A stretch of 64,000 nucleotides of DNA from Oscillospiraceae bacterium (GTDB lineage: Bacteria; Bacillota; Clostridia; Saccharofermentanales; Saccharofermentanaceae): positions 155,834-219,833 of the forward strand of contig CACYMP010000002.1 in NCBI GenBank assembly GCA_902775565.1. The letters run 5' to 3'. A model generated the notes under the pieces. The model was not told the DNA's origin. It saw only the letters and a program-made list of their open reading frames with translations, and searched no databases. The position numbers and the translations under genes are program-made. Of this stretch, positions 18,146 through 26,667 are shown piece by piece. The stretch's first letter is position 1, and every line of letters begins with the position of its first letter.

Positions 18146-18791
18146 AGTCGTCTGCCTCCTTCAATATAGATTTGAGCTTGTCCCTTCCGCGCTTAAGGTC
18201 GGAACGGACTGTAGCCTCCGGGCGTCCGGTGATCTCTGCGATCTCGGCGGTCTTGTATCCTTCCTGATAGAACAGGTGGATAGCTTCACGCTGGTTTACC
18301 GGCAGCTGCTCGACTGCTTTCCATACTGCAGACAGGTCATCGCTCACATCCCTGTCTTCTTCTGCGGCTCCGGCAAGCTCTTCGTTGAGCTCGGCAGTGT
18401 CGCGTACGCGGTTGTATTCGATCCTGTTTTTCGCCAGGTTCGCCGCTACCGTCATGAGCCACGCTTTGCGGTGCTTCTCGTTCTCGAAGGCCGGCATCTG
18501 CGTGACCAGTTTGATCATTGTCTCCTGAAGGATGTCTTCAGCATCCTCCCTGTTGTGCAGATATGAGAATGCAAGCCTCAGGATCGAATCTCCCAAAGTG
18601 CTGAGCACCTCTTCCGCAACAGCTTCTATCTCTTCACGTGAACACTTTTTTCCGGCTGTATATCCGCCAACATCTTCCGGCAGTTCTTCTCCCTTATCGG
18701 GACTGCCGTCAGAGCTTTCGATACCTGCTATCCGTGCGAACGCGGATAAAAGTGTCCAAAGCGGATTTCTTAACGATAAGCCGAACGTCAT
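18138..18791 (-). CDS. ECF-type RNA polymerase sigma factor
   Basis: A 217-aa sigma-70-family factor. Region 2 (~65-125) includes FSYLHNREDAEDILQETM and the -10 binding helix. Region 4 (~160-212) includes LPVNQREAIHLFYQEG and the helix-turn-helix TAEIAEITGRPEATVRSDL. About 60 extra N-terminal residues precede region 2, unusual for ECF factors. The start ATG 18791 follows GGAG. With the overlapping membrane protein it forms a signal-responsive sigma/anti-sigma pair. The regulon is unknown. Confidence 0.88.
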   Translation of the reverse strand: MTFGLSLRNPLWTLLSAFARIAGIESSDGSPDKGEELPEDVGGYTAGKKCSREEIEAVAEEVLSTLGDSILRLAFSYLHNREDAEDILQETMIKLVTQMPAFENEKHRKAWLMTVAANLAKNRIEYNRVRDTAELNEELAGAAEEDRDVSDDLSAVWKAVEQLPVNQREAIHLFYQEGYKTAEIAEITGRPEATVRSDLKRGRDKLKSILKEADDFE

Positions 18792-18857
18792 AACAACTCC
18801 GTTTTCTTCCGCTTCTGCCCTTAATACAGATGAGCGGACTATAATGTTGCACCTAAA

Positions 18858-18885
18858 ATTATAACTGTGAAGATAATTATATCAA
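18858..18885 (-). promoter_or_regulatory. Candidate promoter of the sigma/anti-sigma pair
   Basis: On the minus strand TTGATA (18885-18880), 16-bp spacer, TATAAT (18863-18858), about 70 bp before the sigma start. It looks like a housekeeping promoter; an additional autoregulated ECF promoter cannot be excluded. Confidence 0.55.
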
Positions 18886-18948
18886 TATTATTTAAACCTT
18901 GCGCAAATCTGCCATTTCCGCGCATGTGATGTTAGAATGATTCCTATC

Positions 18949-19599
18949 ATGAAAAAGATATTTACTATTACAATAGCTTTGGCATTGGCACTGTCTTTTG
19001 CGTCATGCAAAAAAGCCGCGCCGGAAGAGAGCAAGATCATCAGCGGTCCCGTGAAAGTGAGCGTTAATGAGACAGGCGCTTCTGCGGCAGGCAAACAGTC
19101 CGGCAGAATTAAGATCGATCATTCGTTCGACGGGGATTTTCTCATTTTTACGGTCAGCTGCGACTTTACCCTTGAATCCGATGCCTGGGTCGGTATCTGC
19201 TCCAAAGGCGATTATCTTTATGAAGACGATGCCGACGATGCCGAATTTTCATATTCATATTATGAAGACAGAGAGTCCGAAGATGACCCTTATGTTTTCA
19301 AGATCGCCATTAACGATATGGACGATGCCGAATACACTGTTGTTCTCTGCGATACGGACAACAACGGGTATGTGATAGCTTCATGGAACGTCACTTTGTC
19401 CGGAGGAAAGGCCGCGGTAGATTACTCGAAATTCAAGATCAACGAGAAGCCTAAAGTCACCAAACCTGCAGAAGAACCCGCATACGAGGCCGGCGGTAAC
19501 GAGGATTACGGTGAAGACGATTTCGATTATCCGGATGACACTGGCGAAGAATACGACGGAGACGATGAAGAACCCGATGACGGGGCGGATGACGCGTAA
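18949..19599 (+). CDS. Small lipoprotein with acidic tail
   Basis: A 216-aa lipoprotein: signal peptide with lipobox SFASC near residue 20, then a beta-rich middle and a strongly acidic C-terminal tail (~175-216; runs such as DYGEDDFDYPDD). No enzyme motif. Starting at ATG 18949 gives a canonical signal peptide; ATG 18937 would add four residues. Neither has a visible ribosome site. The acidic tail could bind cations or cell-wall polymers, which is speculation. Confidence 0.65.
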   Translation: MKKIFTITIALALALSFASCKKAAPEESKIISGPVKVSVNETGASAAGKQSGRIKIDHSFDGDFLIFTVSCDFTLESDAWVGICSKGDYLYEDDADDAEFSYSYYEDRESEDDPYVFKIAINDMDDAEYTVVLCDTDNNGYVIASWNVTLSGGKAAVDYSKFKINEKPKVTKPAEEPAYEAGGNEDYGEDDFDYPDDTGEEYDGDDEEPDDGADDA

Positions 19600-19700
19600 C
19601 AATAAGCACTTTGCGGCAACTCAGCAATTTTTGTGTTAAAAATCCGTGGTTTGTCCCAGAAATTTAACCTTAATTTAATACATTATTGTCTTTTTCCCTT

Positions 19701-19706
19701 TATAGT
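19701..19706 (+). promoter_or_regulatory. -10 box spaced for a leaderless transcript
   Basis: TATAGT is followed by exactly six bases and then ATG 19713, so transcription would begin at or next to the start codon. No ribosome site is present. Confidence 0.4.
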
Positions 19707-19712
19707 ATTTTT

Positions 19713-21515
19713 ATGGACAAAAATACAGACAGATTATTCTTTAAGTCCGGCGCGGCTTACATGATCATACTGATATCCGGCGTATTCCTTTTTCTGGCGC
19801 TGGCTGCGCTTCAGCTTATGGTTACGGCGAGGACCAAATATTTTATCGGTGTCTCGCTCATGTTATTGTCATTCCTGCTTTCCGTTACTCTCGGCAAGTT
19901 CGGTTTCTATATCTCGTTCGTTTTGAACTTAATGCAGTGCCTCATTTTCTCTTATGAATATTTCAGGCTCGGCAACCAGGCAGCTCCCCTTCTCGGAGCA
20001 ATGGCATTCACCGCCATGATCGCCAACCTCCTTATCCAGTACTACATCACCCGCGTCGCAGCCAAGATAGCAAGGCTCGAAAAGGAACACAAAGAGGAGC
20101 GCGGCCGCCGTATCAACAAAGAGCTTGAAGAAGAGATGTTCAAGCGTACAAGCCTTATCGTCAGCCATGAGAAATCCGGATCGAGCAGCGAAGTTCATGA
20201 AGCCATCGGACGCAACATCGCCTCCTCGCTCGATCCTCTTACCACTCTCCCCGGTCGTGACATGATCACGGAAAGGGCCACACGCCTCATTACCGATGAC
20301 ATTAACGCGCAGCGTGAATCAACTATCCCGGACAATGAGTGTACGCCTTTTTCCGTTATATATCTCGCATTGGATAACTCCGAAGAGATCTGCCGAAGGA
20401 TCAGTCACAACTCGATGGATCTGTTCATTCAGAATATGGCCCACAAGATCCGTGAAGCTGCCGCTCCCGCCGATATGGTAGCCAGGATCGTCGATGCGGA
20501 ATTCGTCGTTCTCGAAAGAAGAAACCTCTCGGACAAGGATCTCAAGAGCTATGCCGAGAAGCTCTCAAGAGAAGCTGCCAGAGCATTTGCGGCAGGTTCG
20601 GACTCCATGAACGTTCATATCTCATTCGGCATCGCGAAGTATCCTCAGGACAGCAGGATCGCGAGCGAGCTCATCACCATGGCCGAGGAAGCCATGATAG
20701 GGCCTTCTTCCATGGTTGAAGAGAAGATGATGAGCGGAGAGAATATTTTTGAAGGCATGAGCAAAGATGATATCACTGCCATTTTCGATAACGCCATCAG
20801 ATCCAATGATCTGTATATGGTCTACCAGCCGAGCTTCTCTGCAGAGCGTGAGCTTATCGGCTTTGAGGCATTCATGAGATTCGAGCATGACGGCATCTTC
20901 GTAAGTCCCCAGGTCTTCATTGCGGCTGCCGAGAATACGGGCTATATCCGCCGCATCGGTAAGTTCTCAATGCTCGAAGCGCTTAAGACACTTTCCGATA
21001 TCAACAAGATCCGTCCCGAGCTTACAATGACGGTCAACATATCGGCTAACCAGCTCAAGGAAGAGAACTTCGTGCGCTCCTTCTTAAGCACCGTCGCCGC
21101 AACCGACTGCAATATCAGGAACATCATCTTAGACCTCCCCGAAGAGAGCCTTATCACCGAGCTTTCCGACATTCACAATGTGATCGAGGAACTAGCCGGA
21201 ACCGGCGTCAGGATCGCACTCGACAACTTCGGAAGAGGCTATTCATCATTCAATGCGATCCCGCTTCTTCCCGTATCTGTCCTTAAGCTCGACGGTAACT
21301 TCACATCTGACCTGGCAAACAATTCCGACGTCAGGATCCTTACCGCTTCGGCCATAGACCTGATGCACGACACAGACATCAAGGTCTGCGCTACGGGCGT
21401 TGGTGAGGAAGAGCAGTTCAATATCCTCGCAGGCTACTGCTGCGACGCGTTCCAAGGCAAATACCTGGGCAGCGTAATGCGTGCCGACGCTATCGCGGAT
21501 TTCATCAAAGTCTAA
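19713..21515 (+). CDS. Membrane GGDEF-EAL protein, both domains degenerate
   Basis: A 600-aa protein: about four N-terminal membrane helices (~10-125), a coiled-coil segment rich in Glu/Lys/Arg, a GGDEF-like domain and an EAL-like domain. The cyclase signature reads VDAEF in place of GGDEF. In the EAL part the motif is EAF (FEAFMRF), the DDFG motif is DNFG (LDNFGRGYSS) and the AEGVE motif is ATGVG, losing a key Glu. Catalysis by either domain is therefore unlikely, and a role as c-di-GMP receptor or protein-interaction module is inferred. ATG 19713 is preferred to a TTG at 19686. It converges with the kinase-like gene, 6 bp apart. Confidence 0.82.
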   Translation: MDKNTDRLFFKSGAAYMIILISGVFLFLALAALQLMVTARTKYFIGVSLMLLSFLLSVTLGKFGFYISFVLNLMQCLIFSYEYFRLGNQAAPLLGAMAFTAMIANLLIQYYITRVAAKIARLEKEHKEERGRRINKELEEEMFKRTSLIVSHEKSGSSSEVHEAIGRNIASSLDPLTTLPGRDMITERATRLITDDINAQRESTIPDNECTPFSVIYLALDNSEEICRRISHNSMDLFIQNMAHKIREAAAPADMVARIVDAEFVVLERRNLSDKDLKSYAEKLSREAARAFAAGSDSMNVHISFGIAKYPQDSRIASELITMAEEAMIGPSSMVEEKMMSGENIFEGMSKDDITAIFDNAIRSNDLYMVYQPSFSAERELIGFEAFMRFEHDGIFVSPQVFIAAAENTGYIRRIGKFSMLEALKTLSDINKIRPELTMTVNISANQLKEENFVRSFLSTVAATDCNIRNIILDLPEESLITELSDIHNVIEELAGTGVRIALDNFGRGYSSFNAIPLLPVSVLKLDGNFTSDLANNSDVRILTASAIDLMHDTDIKVCATGVGEEEQFNILAGYCCDAFQGKYLGSVMRADAIADFIKV

Positions 21516-21521
21516 ACCGGA

Positions 21522-22121
21522 TCAGTTGCTGACGAGTCTTACTATCAGTTCGGCTGCTTTCTCATCGCCGAAAGTCTCTGTATTAATGCAAAGGTCGTAT
21601 GTTGCGGCATAACCCCATTTGGTATCGCCGAACTGGTTGTAGTATGCGGCACGTTCCTTGTCCGCCTTGATAACCTTTTTGCGCGCGGCTTTCTCATCTA
21701 AGCCCTCGCGTTCCATTATCCTCTTTGTCCTGTATTCCACTGAAGCCGTGACGAAAACACTTACAAGGTTCTTTCTTTCTCTTAAGACCTCGTTTGCGCG
21801 GCGTCCCACGATAACGCACGGACCTTCAGATGCGATCTTTTCGATGACTTCCCTCTGGGCATTCGCCGCGATCTGGCGGACCGATGTATATTCGGGCCTT
21901 AAGAACCCGACCGACATATAGAGCACCGCATCGTTGATCTCTTTCTCGTCAACGCTTTCAAGATATTTCTCGGACAGCGCGCTGTTTTTCGCCGTCTCTC
22001 TTAAAAGTTCGGAATCGTAATAAGGGATGCCCAGTATCTCAGCAACCTTTTTGCCGATGGTCTTTCCGCCTGCACCGAAAGACCTGCCTATTGTGATGAT
22101 TTTCGATGTCTTCGCGTACAT
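21522..22121 (-). CDS. Cytidylate kinase-like protein
   Basis: A 199-aa P-loop protein of the cytidylate-kinase-like family often found as a stand-alone paralogue in Clostridia. The phosphate-binding loop is GRSFGAGGKTIG near the N-terminus. LIEYRTKRIME-type lid residues are recognisable (VEYRTKRIMEREGLDE), and Arg/Asp residues for nucleotide contacts are present. It is probably a nucleoside-monophosphate kinase, but the substrate is unproven and the true cmk is expected elsewhere. ATG 22121 with AAGGAGG seven bases upstream is chosen over ATG 22139. Confidence 0.78.
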   Translation of the reverse strand: MYAKTSKIITIGRSFGAGGKTIGKKVAEILGIPYYDSELLRETAKNSALSEKYLESVDEKEINDAVLYMSVGFLRPEYTSVRQIAANAQREVIEKIASEGPCVIVGRRANEVLRERKNLVSVFVTASVEYRTKRIMEREGLDEKAARKKVIKADKERAAYYNQFGDTKWGYAATYDLCINTETFGDEKAAELIVRLVSN

Positions 22122-22157
22122 AGAGCACCTCCTTATCATCTATAGGATATCATTTAT

Positions 22158-22272
22158 CATTCCACTTTACCGTCCACATTTTGATTCAAACGTGGAATGA
22201 AACGTGGAATATCGACGTTTTTTGACATGCATTCCACGTTTCCTTCTCTATTTCAGATAAAACGTGGAATGA
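22158..22272. repeat. Palindromic repeat array, 2 units, 72-bp period (CATTCCACGTT family)
   Basis: Two 43-bp palindromes, 22158-22200 and 22230-22272, each opening with CATTCCAC and closing with ACGTGGAATGA, exactly 72 bp apart. An extra copy of AACGTGGAAT sits at the start of the gap (22201). The first unit matches the reverse complement of the unit at 57603 at about 35 of 43 positions, so this family is dispersed. The array lies after the 3' end of the phosphonate operon. Confidence 0.88.
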
Positions 22273-22345
22273 AATGTGGAATGCTCAGCCGCGAAAGAAC
22301 TCTTGCCTGCTCTGTTTGCTAAAAAAGCATCTGACAGGTCAGCTG

Positions 22346-23089
22346 TTAGTTGTCAGTATCGGTTTCGGCGGATTCGGCCTTTGCTGCCGCTTCTTTGGCG
22401 TCGTTCTTCTTTTTCCAGACGGAATAGAAAATGCTTCCCGCGACGCAGACGACAATGATGAGGGCGATCATGATAATAAACGTCGTGTACTTCTTCTCGC
22501 CGATCGCGTCGCCGCTCATCGCGGACAGCAAGATCGCGGGGAATCTTCCGACAAAGGTGATGAATATCCATACGGGTATCTTCATGTCGGTAAAGCCCAT
22601 AACGTATGTGAAAATGTCTTTCGGAGTTCCGGGGATCAGGAAGAATATGAATGCAAGAAGATCCCTTTTCGAAGAATAGTGGAAGAACTTGACCGAATCG
22701 AGTTTTTTCTTTGAGACGAACAGGCAGGCGAACTTGACGCCGAATCTTCTGACCATGAGGAAAACGAAAAGGCTTCCCAGCGTCATCGCTACGTCAGCGA
22801 CCAGCGCGCCCTTCCATACGCCGAAAGCATAGCCTGCGGCGATCTCGAAAGGACCGCCCGGGATAACAGCCGCGACGACCTGAAGGAACATCGCTGCCAT
22901 GAGCATCAGATATCCTTTGACTCCCTGCTCGTCGATATAGGCGCGGAAAGCCGCAGGGTCCTTGCTCATTTCGAGCATCGGCTTGCAAATGAAATACGAG
23001 ATCGTACCTACTGCCGCAAAAATAAGAAGGCAGAGGATGATGCCGATCACCCTCTGTTTTCTTGATACGTTACCGTTGTTTTCTTCCAT
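22346..23089 (-). CDS. TVP38/TMEM64 (VTT, DedA-related) membrane protein
   Basis: A 247-aa protein with six or so helices and the VTT-domain fingerprints: PGGPFEIAAGYAFGVWKG and, later, FLIPGTPKDIFTYVMG. Family members are lipid scramblase/flippase-like proteins; several DedA members recycle undecaprenyl phosphate. It is the last gene of the phosphonate cluster, 18 bp after the TagB/TagF-like gene, so it may move a lipid carrier or lipid-linked product across the membrane. That link is inferred from position only. The C-terminal ~30 residues are a charged Ala/Lys/Asp tail. Confidence 0.82.
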   Translation of the reverse strand: MEENNGNVSRKQRVIGIILCLLIFAAVGTISYFICKPMLEMSKDPAAFRAYIDEQGVKGYLMLMAAMFLQVVAAVIPGGPFEIAAGYAFGVWKGALVADVAMTLGSLFVFLMVRRFGVKFACLFVSKKKLDSVKFFHYSSKRDLLAFIFFLIPGTPKDIFTYVMGFTDMKIPVWIFITFVGRFPAILLSAMSGDAIGEKKYTTFIIMIALIIVVCVAGSIFYSVWKKKNDAKEAAAKAESAETDTDN

Positions 23090-23107
23090 CTCTTACCCGT
23101 GAAATGC

Positions 23108-24409
23108 TCAGGCCTTAGCCTTTGCCTCTTTTTTGGCAGCCTTCTTGCCGCCCTTCTTCTCTGCGGCCTTGATCTCGGCTGCTTCCTTCTCTTCTAATTC
23201 CTTGAGCTTATTGCAGAGATAATCCGCGACACGTACGGCGCCTTCGCCCCTGTGCTGCCAGATCTCATCTCTTGCCTGCTCTCTTGTCTCCTTGAACTTC
23301 GGGTTCGAAAGGCACTCTTCGATGAGATCCTTAACGTTCTCAACATTCTCCATCGTAAGAGCCATGCCGATCTTGGGGAGCATCGTGAGAGACCAGGGTT
23401 CTTCCTTGAGGAAGTAGTAGTCATACTGGCCCTTATCGAAATTGATGTCCGCGTAGATGACGGGCTTGTTGAAGATGAACGCGAAATCGAGCATGACGCC
23501 TGAGAAGTCGGAGATCATGATATCGGAACGGTTCAATACATCGAAGTTGTCGTTGTCTCTGTTCCACTCGAGATCATCGCTGTTCGGGAACTCTGCCATG
23601 AGCTTATCGATGACTTCCTTGTCGGCAGTGAAAGACTGCGGGTGAGGTCTGATGATAACGTGATATCCGGTCTTCAGGAGGCTGCTGATAAAGTTGGAAC
23701 CGTACTTAACGAGGAGCGATGACTTACCCCATGAAGGTGCGAGCAGGACCGTCGTCTTGTCTGACTTGGGTGCCGGAGGAAGTGCCTGCGCGCGCTTCAT
23801 CATCTCATCCATGTAAGGGATACCGACAAGTGTGAGCTCCTTTGCGGGAAGCTTTCTGAGTTCTTCGAGCTCTCTGATCTGATCGATCTGGACTTGGCCC
23901 GAGAAAAGGATCGAGTCAAAGTAGTCAAGCTCGAACATTCTGTAAGATGCTGCGTCTCTGGGAGCGTGCATGATGTGCGTGTAGTAATCGACTGATCTCG
24001 ATCTCTTCCACTGGAGAACATCAAGACCCGGCGTCGTGCAGAAAACGAGTCTGGCATTGAGCATATTGAGTCTTGTGAAGGACTTGTTGCCCTCGCCGAT
24101 GAACTCTGTCTTGATGTGCTTATACTCCTTTTTGAGAGCCGGATCGTCAGGAGATGCCGTCATGAAGACCGCGTCCTGTCCGCGCTTTTCGAGCTCGTCG
24201 CAGATAGGCTCAAACGTGTTCCAGTATCTCTTGTTATCCGAGTAGATAACAAGCGGGATCTTGTTCTTGTCAGCCTTTCTGCCTGCGCCTGTACGAAGTC
24301 TGATGAACAGTGTTCTCGCACCGTAAACAGCAGCACTTAATACGCCGATGAGTACCGTGAAAAGCATGCTTCCCGTGCCCGGGTCGATGTAAAGATTGAG
24401 ATTAGCCAT
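23108..24409 (-). CDS. TagB/TagF-like CDP-polyol transferase, membrane-anchored
   Basis: A 433-aa protein. After an N-terminal helix starting NLYIDPGTGSMLF (~5-30) comes a GT-B fold domain of the CDP-glycerol glycerophosphotransferase family. The conserved histidine motifs HIMHAP and IRPHPQS, and SDFSGVMLDFAF, match the TagB/TagF donor site. The C-terminus is a Lys/Glu/Ala tail. Known relatives move glycerol- or ribitol-phosphate from a CDP donor to a wall polymer. Here the neighbours make CMP-phosphonates, so the donor may be a phosphonate. ATG 24409 follows GGAG and overlaps the decarboxylase gene by 8 bp; upstream ATG 24442 is not needed. Confidence 0.85.
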   Translation of the reverse strand: MANLNLYIDPGTGSMLFTVLIGVLSAAVYGARTLFIRLRTGAGRKADKNKIPLVIYSDNKRYWNTFEPICDELEKRGQDAVFMTASPDDPALKKEYKHIKTEFIGEGNKSFTRLNMLNARLVFCTTPGLDVLQWKRSRSVDYYTHIMHAPRDAASYRMFELDYFDSILFSGQVQIDQIRELEELRKLPAKELTLVGIPYMDEMMKRAQALPPAPKSDKTTVLLAPSWGKSSLLVKYGSNFISSLLKTGYHVIIRPHPQSFTADKEVIDKLMAEFPNSDDLEWNRDNDNFDVLNRSDIMISDFSGVMLDFAFIFNKPVIYADINFDKGQYDYYFLKEEPWSLTMLPKIGMALTMENVENVKDLIEECLSNPKFKETREQARDEIWQHRGEGAVRVADYLCNKLKELEEKEAAEIKAAEKKGGKKAAKKEAKAKA

Positions 24410-25526
24410 TGATGTACTCCATGAAATTGTTCTTGTTCTCAAGCGCGGTCGTTGTCGGCCTGCCCAAGTCGTCTCTTGCTCCTACCTGACACTTTATCTC
24501 TATCAATGAGAGGGCGCCTCTGGCCTTTGCGGCCTCGAGCTCCCTGTCCAAGTCTCCGAAATTGTCTACAGACGCGGTATAAGGATATCCGCATGCGGCT
24601 GCTACCGCGGGAAGGTTGACCGATGAATCGGATGCAACCGTAGGCATGCCTCCGACTGTCTCGTGCGCACCGTTGTTGATAACGATGTGGATCATGTTGG
24701 AAGGCTTGTTCGAACCGATAACGGCCATGGCTCCCATGTGCATCAGGGCAGCGCCGTCGCCGTCGATGCACCAGATCTTAAGATCAGGCTTGTTGATGGC
24801 GATGCCGAGCGCGATCGATGAGCAGTGACCCATTGATCCGACCGTAAGGAAATCGTACTTGTGGCTCATGCCGTTATTCGTTCTGTATTCGAAAAGCTCA
24901 CGTGAGATCTTGCCTGTTGTCGAGACAATGGGATCCTCGCCTGCAGCCTTTGCGATGTGTCCTATTACTTCCTCACGGTTTAAGCTGTAGGAATTCCTGT
25001 AATCGACCTTGCCGTCAAACGAAAGGGCACCCTTGGATACTACGAAAGCAACCTGCTTGCCTGCCTTGAGGATCGGAGCAAACTCATCCATAGCAGCCTT
25101 GAGTTCGTCCTCGGTGGTCTCCTTTGTGATGACGAAATTCTTTACGTCCATGTCATCGAGGAGCGTTCTTGTGACGATTCCCTGATAGATATGCTGGGGC
25201 TCGTCCTTTGTGCCGGGCTCGCCTCTCCAGCCGACAATGTAGATCGTCGGGATGGCGTAGACCTTGTCGTTAACGAGAGACGCCAAGGGATTGATGATGT
25301 TGCCCTCGCCGGAGTTCTGCATGTAGACAACAGGAACTTTTCCTGTCGCCATATGGTAACCGGCAGCCAGGGCCGCACAGTTGCCCTCATTAGCAGCGAT
25401 CATGTGATGCTTGCTGTCGATCCCGTACTTGCTCATCAGGAAGTTGCAGAGAGCTTTAAGCTGGGAATCCGGAACTCCGGTGTAGAAGTCCGCACCTAAG
25501 ATTTCGATCAGGCTTTCAACTTTCAT
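24402..25526 (-). CDS. ppd: Phosphonopyruvate decarboxylase
   Basis: A 374-aa thiamine-diphosphate enzyme that converts phosphonopyruvate to phosphonoacetaldehyde and CO2, the step that drives all C-P biosynthesis past the unfavourable mutase. The start FYTGVPDSQLKALCN and the cofactor-binding segment beginning IDGDGAALMHMG and ending NNGAHETVGG match the Ppd/Fom2 family. It lies between the dehydrogenase (21 bp upstream) and the transferase (8-bp overlap), so it is in the middle of the operon. Confidence 0.93.
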   Translation of the reverse strand: MKVESLIEILGADFYTGVPDSQLKALCNFLMSKYGIDSKHHMIAANEGNCAALAAGYHMATGKVPVVYMQNSGEGNIINPLASLVNDKVYAIPTIYIVGWRGEPGTKDEPQHIYQGIVTRTLLDDMDVKNFVITKETTEDELKAAMDEFAPILKAGKQVAFVVSKGALSFDGKVDYRNSYSLNREEVIGHIAKAAGEDPIVSTTGKISRELFEYRTNNGMSHKYDFLTVGSMGHCSSIALGIAINKPDLKIWCIDGDGAALMHMGAMAVIGSNKPSNMIHIVINNGAHETVGGMPTVASDSSVNLPAVAAACGYPYTASVDNFGDLDRELEAAKARGALSLIEIKCQVGARDDLGRPTTTALENKNNFMEYING

Positions 25527-25547
25527 AATACGTCATCCTTTATATGT

Positions 25548-26657
25548 TTATTTCAGTATTTCACGGTACAAAGACTCAATAACGTCCTCGGTCAGTCCTA
25601 CCGGATTATTCTTAAGTCTTACGGGATTTACCGATGTCTTAAGCTCGGCGTAATCCTCTTCTTTTGCGGTAGGCACGGTAAGTTCAAGCGAATCGAAAAG
25701 ACTCTGCAATTTAGCGCATGCCTCATCCGTTGTATTGCATCCGAGCATTAAGGCTATCTCTTCGAATGTCTTCTTGAGATATTCCTCGCCTCTCGGATCC
25801 ACACAGCCGTCCGTATGGGAGACCATGTAGGGGAAAAGCTTTGTATCGACAAGAGCCGCAGCATGTCCGTGCGCTACGCCGTAGAGGCTCGTGAGCTTAT
25901 AGCACATAGCGTGGCCCGCCGTTGTCTGCGTGATGTTGATCGCCTTGCCCGCGTAGTGGGCGGCGGTCATCATGGCGCGGTTTGCATTCCTGTCGTTCGC
26001 AAGATAAGCGTCAAGGTTTTCTAATATCCCGGTAACGGCTTTCTTCGAATATTCCTTGCTCTCGTCGTTGCTGTTGACCGACCAGTAGGACTCTACCGCA
26101 TGGCACAGAGCGTCAAGCATAGTGGCCTTTTTCTGATACAGGGGCAGTGTCTCTAATGCCGATTCATCGAAAAGCACGACCGAAGGAATGATCGACTGAT
26201 CAGCAACGCTCTGCTTCTTTCCATCGTAGTAGATGACCGCGAACCTCGTAGCCTCCGAGCCTGTTCCCGCCGTCGTGGGCACTGCCAGAAGGGCCACGTC
26301 GTTGGGCACGATCTCCTGCTCAAGATAGTTCTTCGAAGGATCCATGTTGCTGTAGAGCTTGATACACTTCGCAACGTCCATTGCCGAACCGCCGCCGACT
26401 GCAACGATCAGCTTTGCTCCGGACTCTTTGAAGAGCCTTACGCCTTCTTCCACGGACTCATAGAGCGGGTTCGGCTGGAAATCCGAAAACTTCGTTATCT
26501 CTATACCTAAGTCCTCGAGCTCGTCGAAATAGTCCTTGATCTTAAGGAATCCGAACGCACTGTCGCATACCAGGAATATATTGCAGATATTGTTATCCGC
26601 AAGATATCCGTTCAGCTCGGCGTATTCGTTTTCACTGCTTAATATCAGCTGTTCCAT
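25548..26657 (-). CDS. Fe-type alcohol dehydrogenase, probable phosphonoacetaldehyde reductase
   Basis: A 369-aa group III dehydrogenase. The nucleotide-binding GGGSAMDVAK and TTAGTGSE are present, as are the metal ligands within DALCHAVE, TAGHAMCYK and HGHAAAL. In phosphonate clusters such enzymes (FomC, PhpC) reduce phosphonoacetaldehyde to 2-hydroxyethylphosphonate, and its position between PEP mutase and decarboxylase genes (10 and 21 bp gaps) makes that the best assignment. A general alcohol dehydrogenase is unlikely in this setting. Confidence 0.88.
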   Translation of the reverse strand: MEQLILSSENEYAELNGYLADNNICNIFLVCDSAFGFLKIKDYFDELEDLGIEITKFSDFQPNPLYESVEEGVRLFKESGAKLIVAVGGGSAMDVAKCIKLYSNMDPSKNYLEQEIVPNDVALLAVPTTAGTGSEATRFAVIYYDGKKQSVADQSIIPSVVLFDESALETLPLYQKKATMLDALCHAVESYWSVNSNDESKEYSKKAVTGILENLDAYLANDRNANRAMMTAAHYAGKAINITQTTAGHAMCYKLTSLYGVAHGHAAALVDTKLFPYMVSHTDGCVDPRGEEYLKKTFEEIALMLGCNTTDEACAKLQSLFDSLELTVPTAKEEDYAELKTSVNPVRLKNNPVGLTEDVIESLYREILK

Positions 26658-26667
26658 TTATGCTTCC

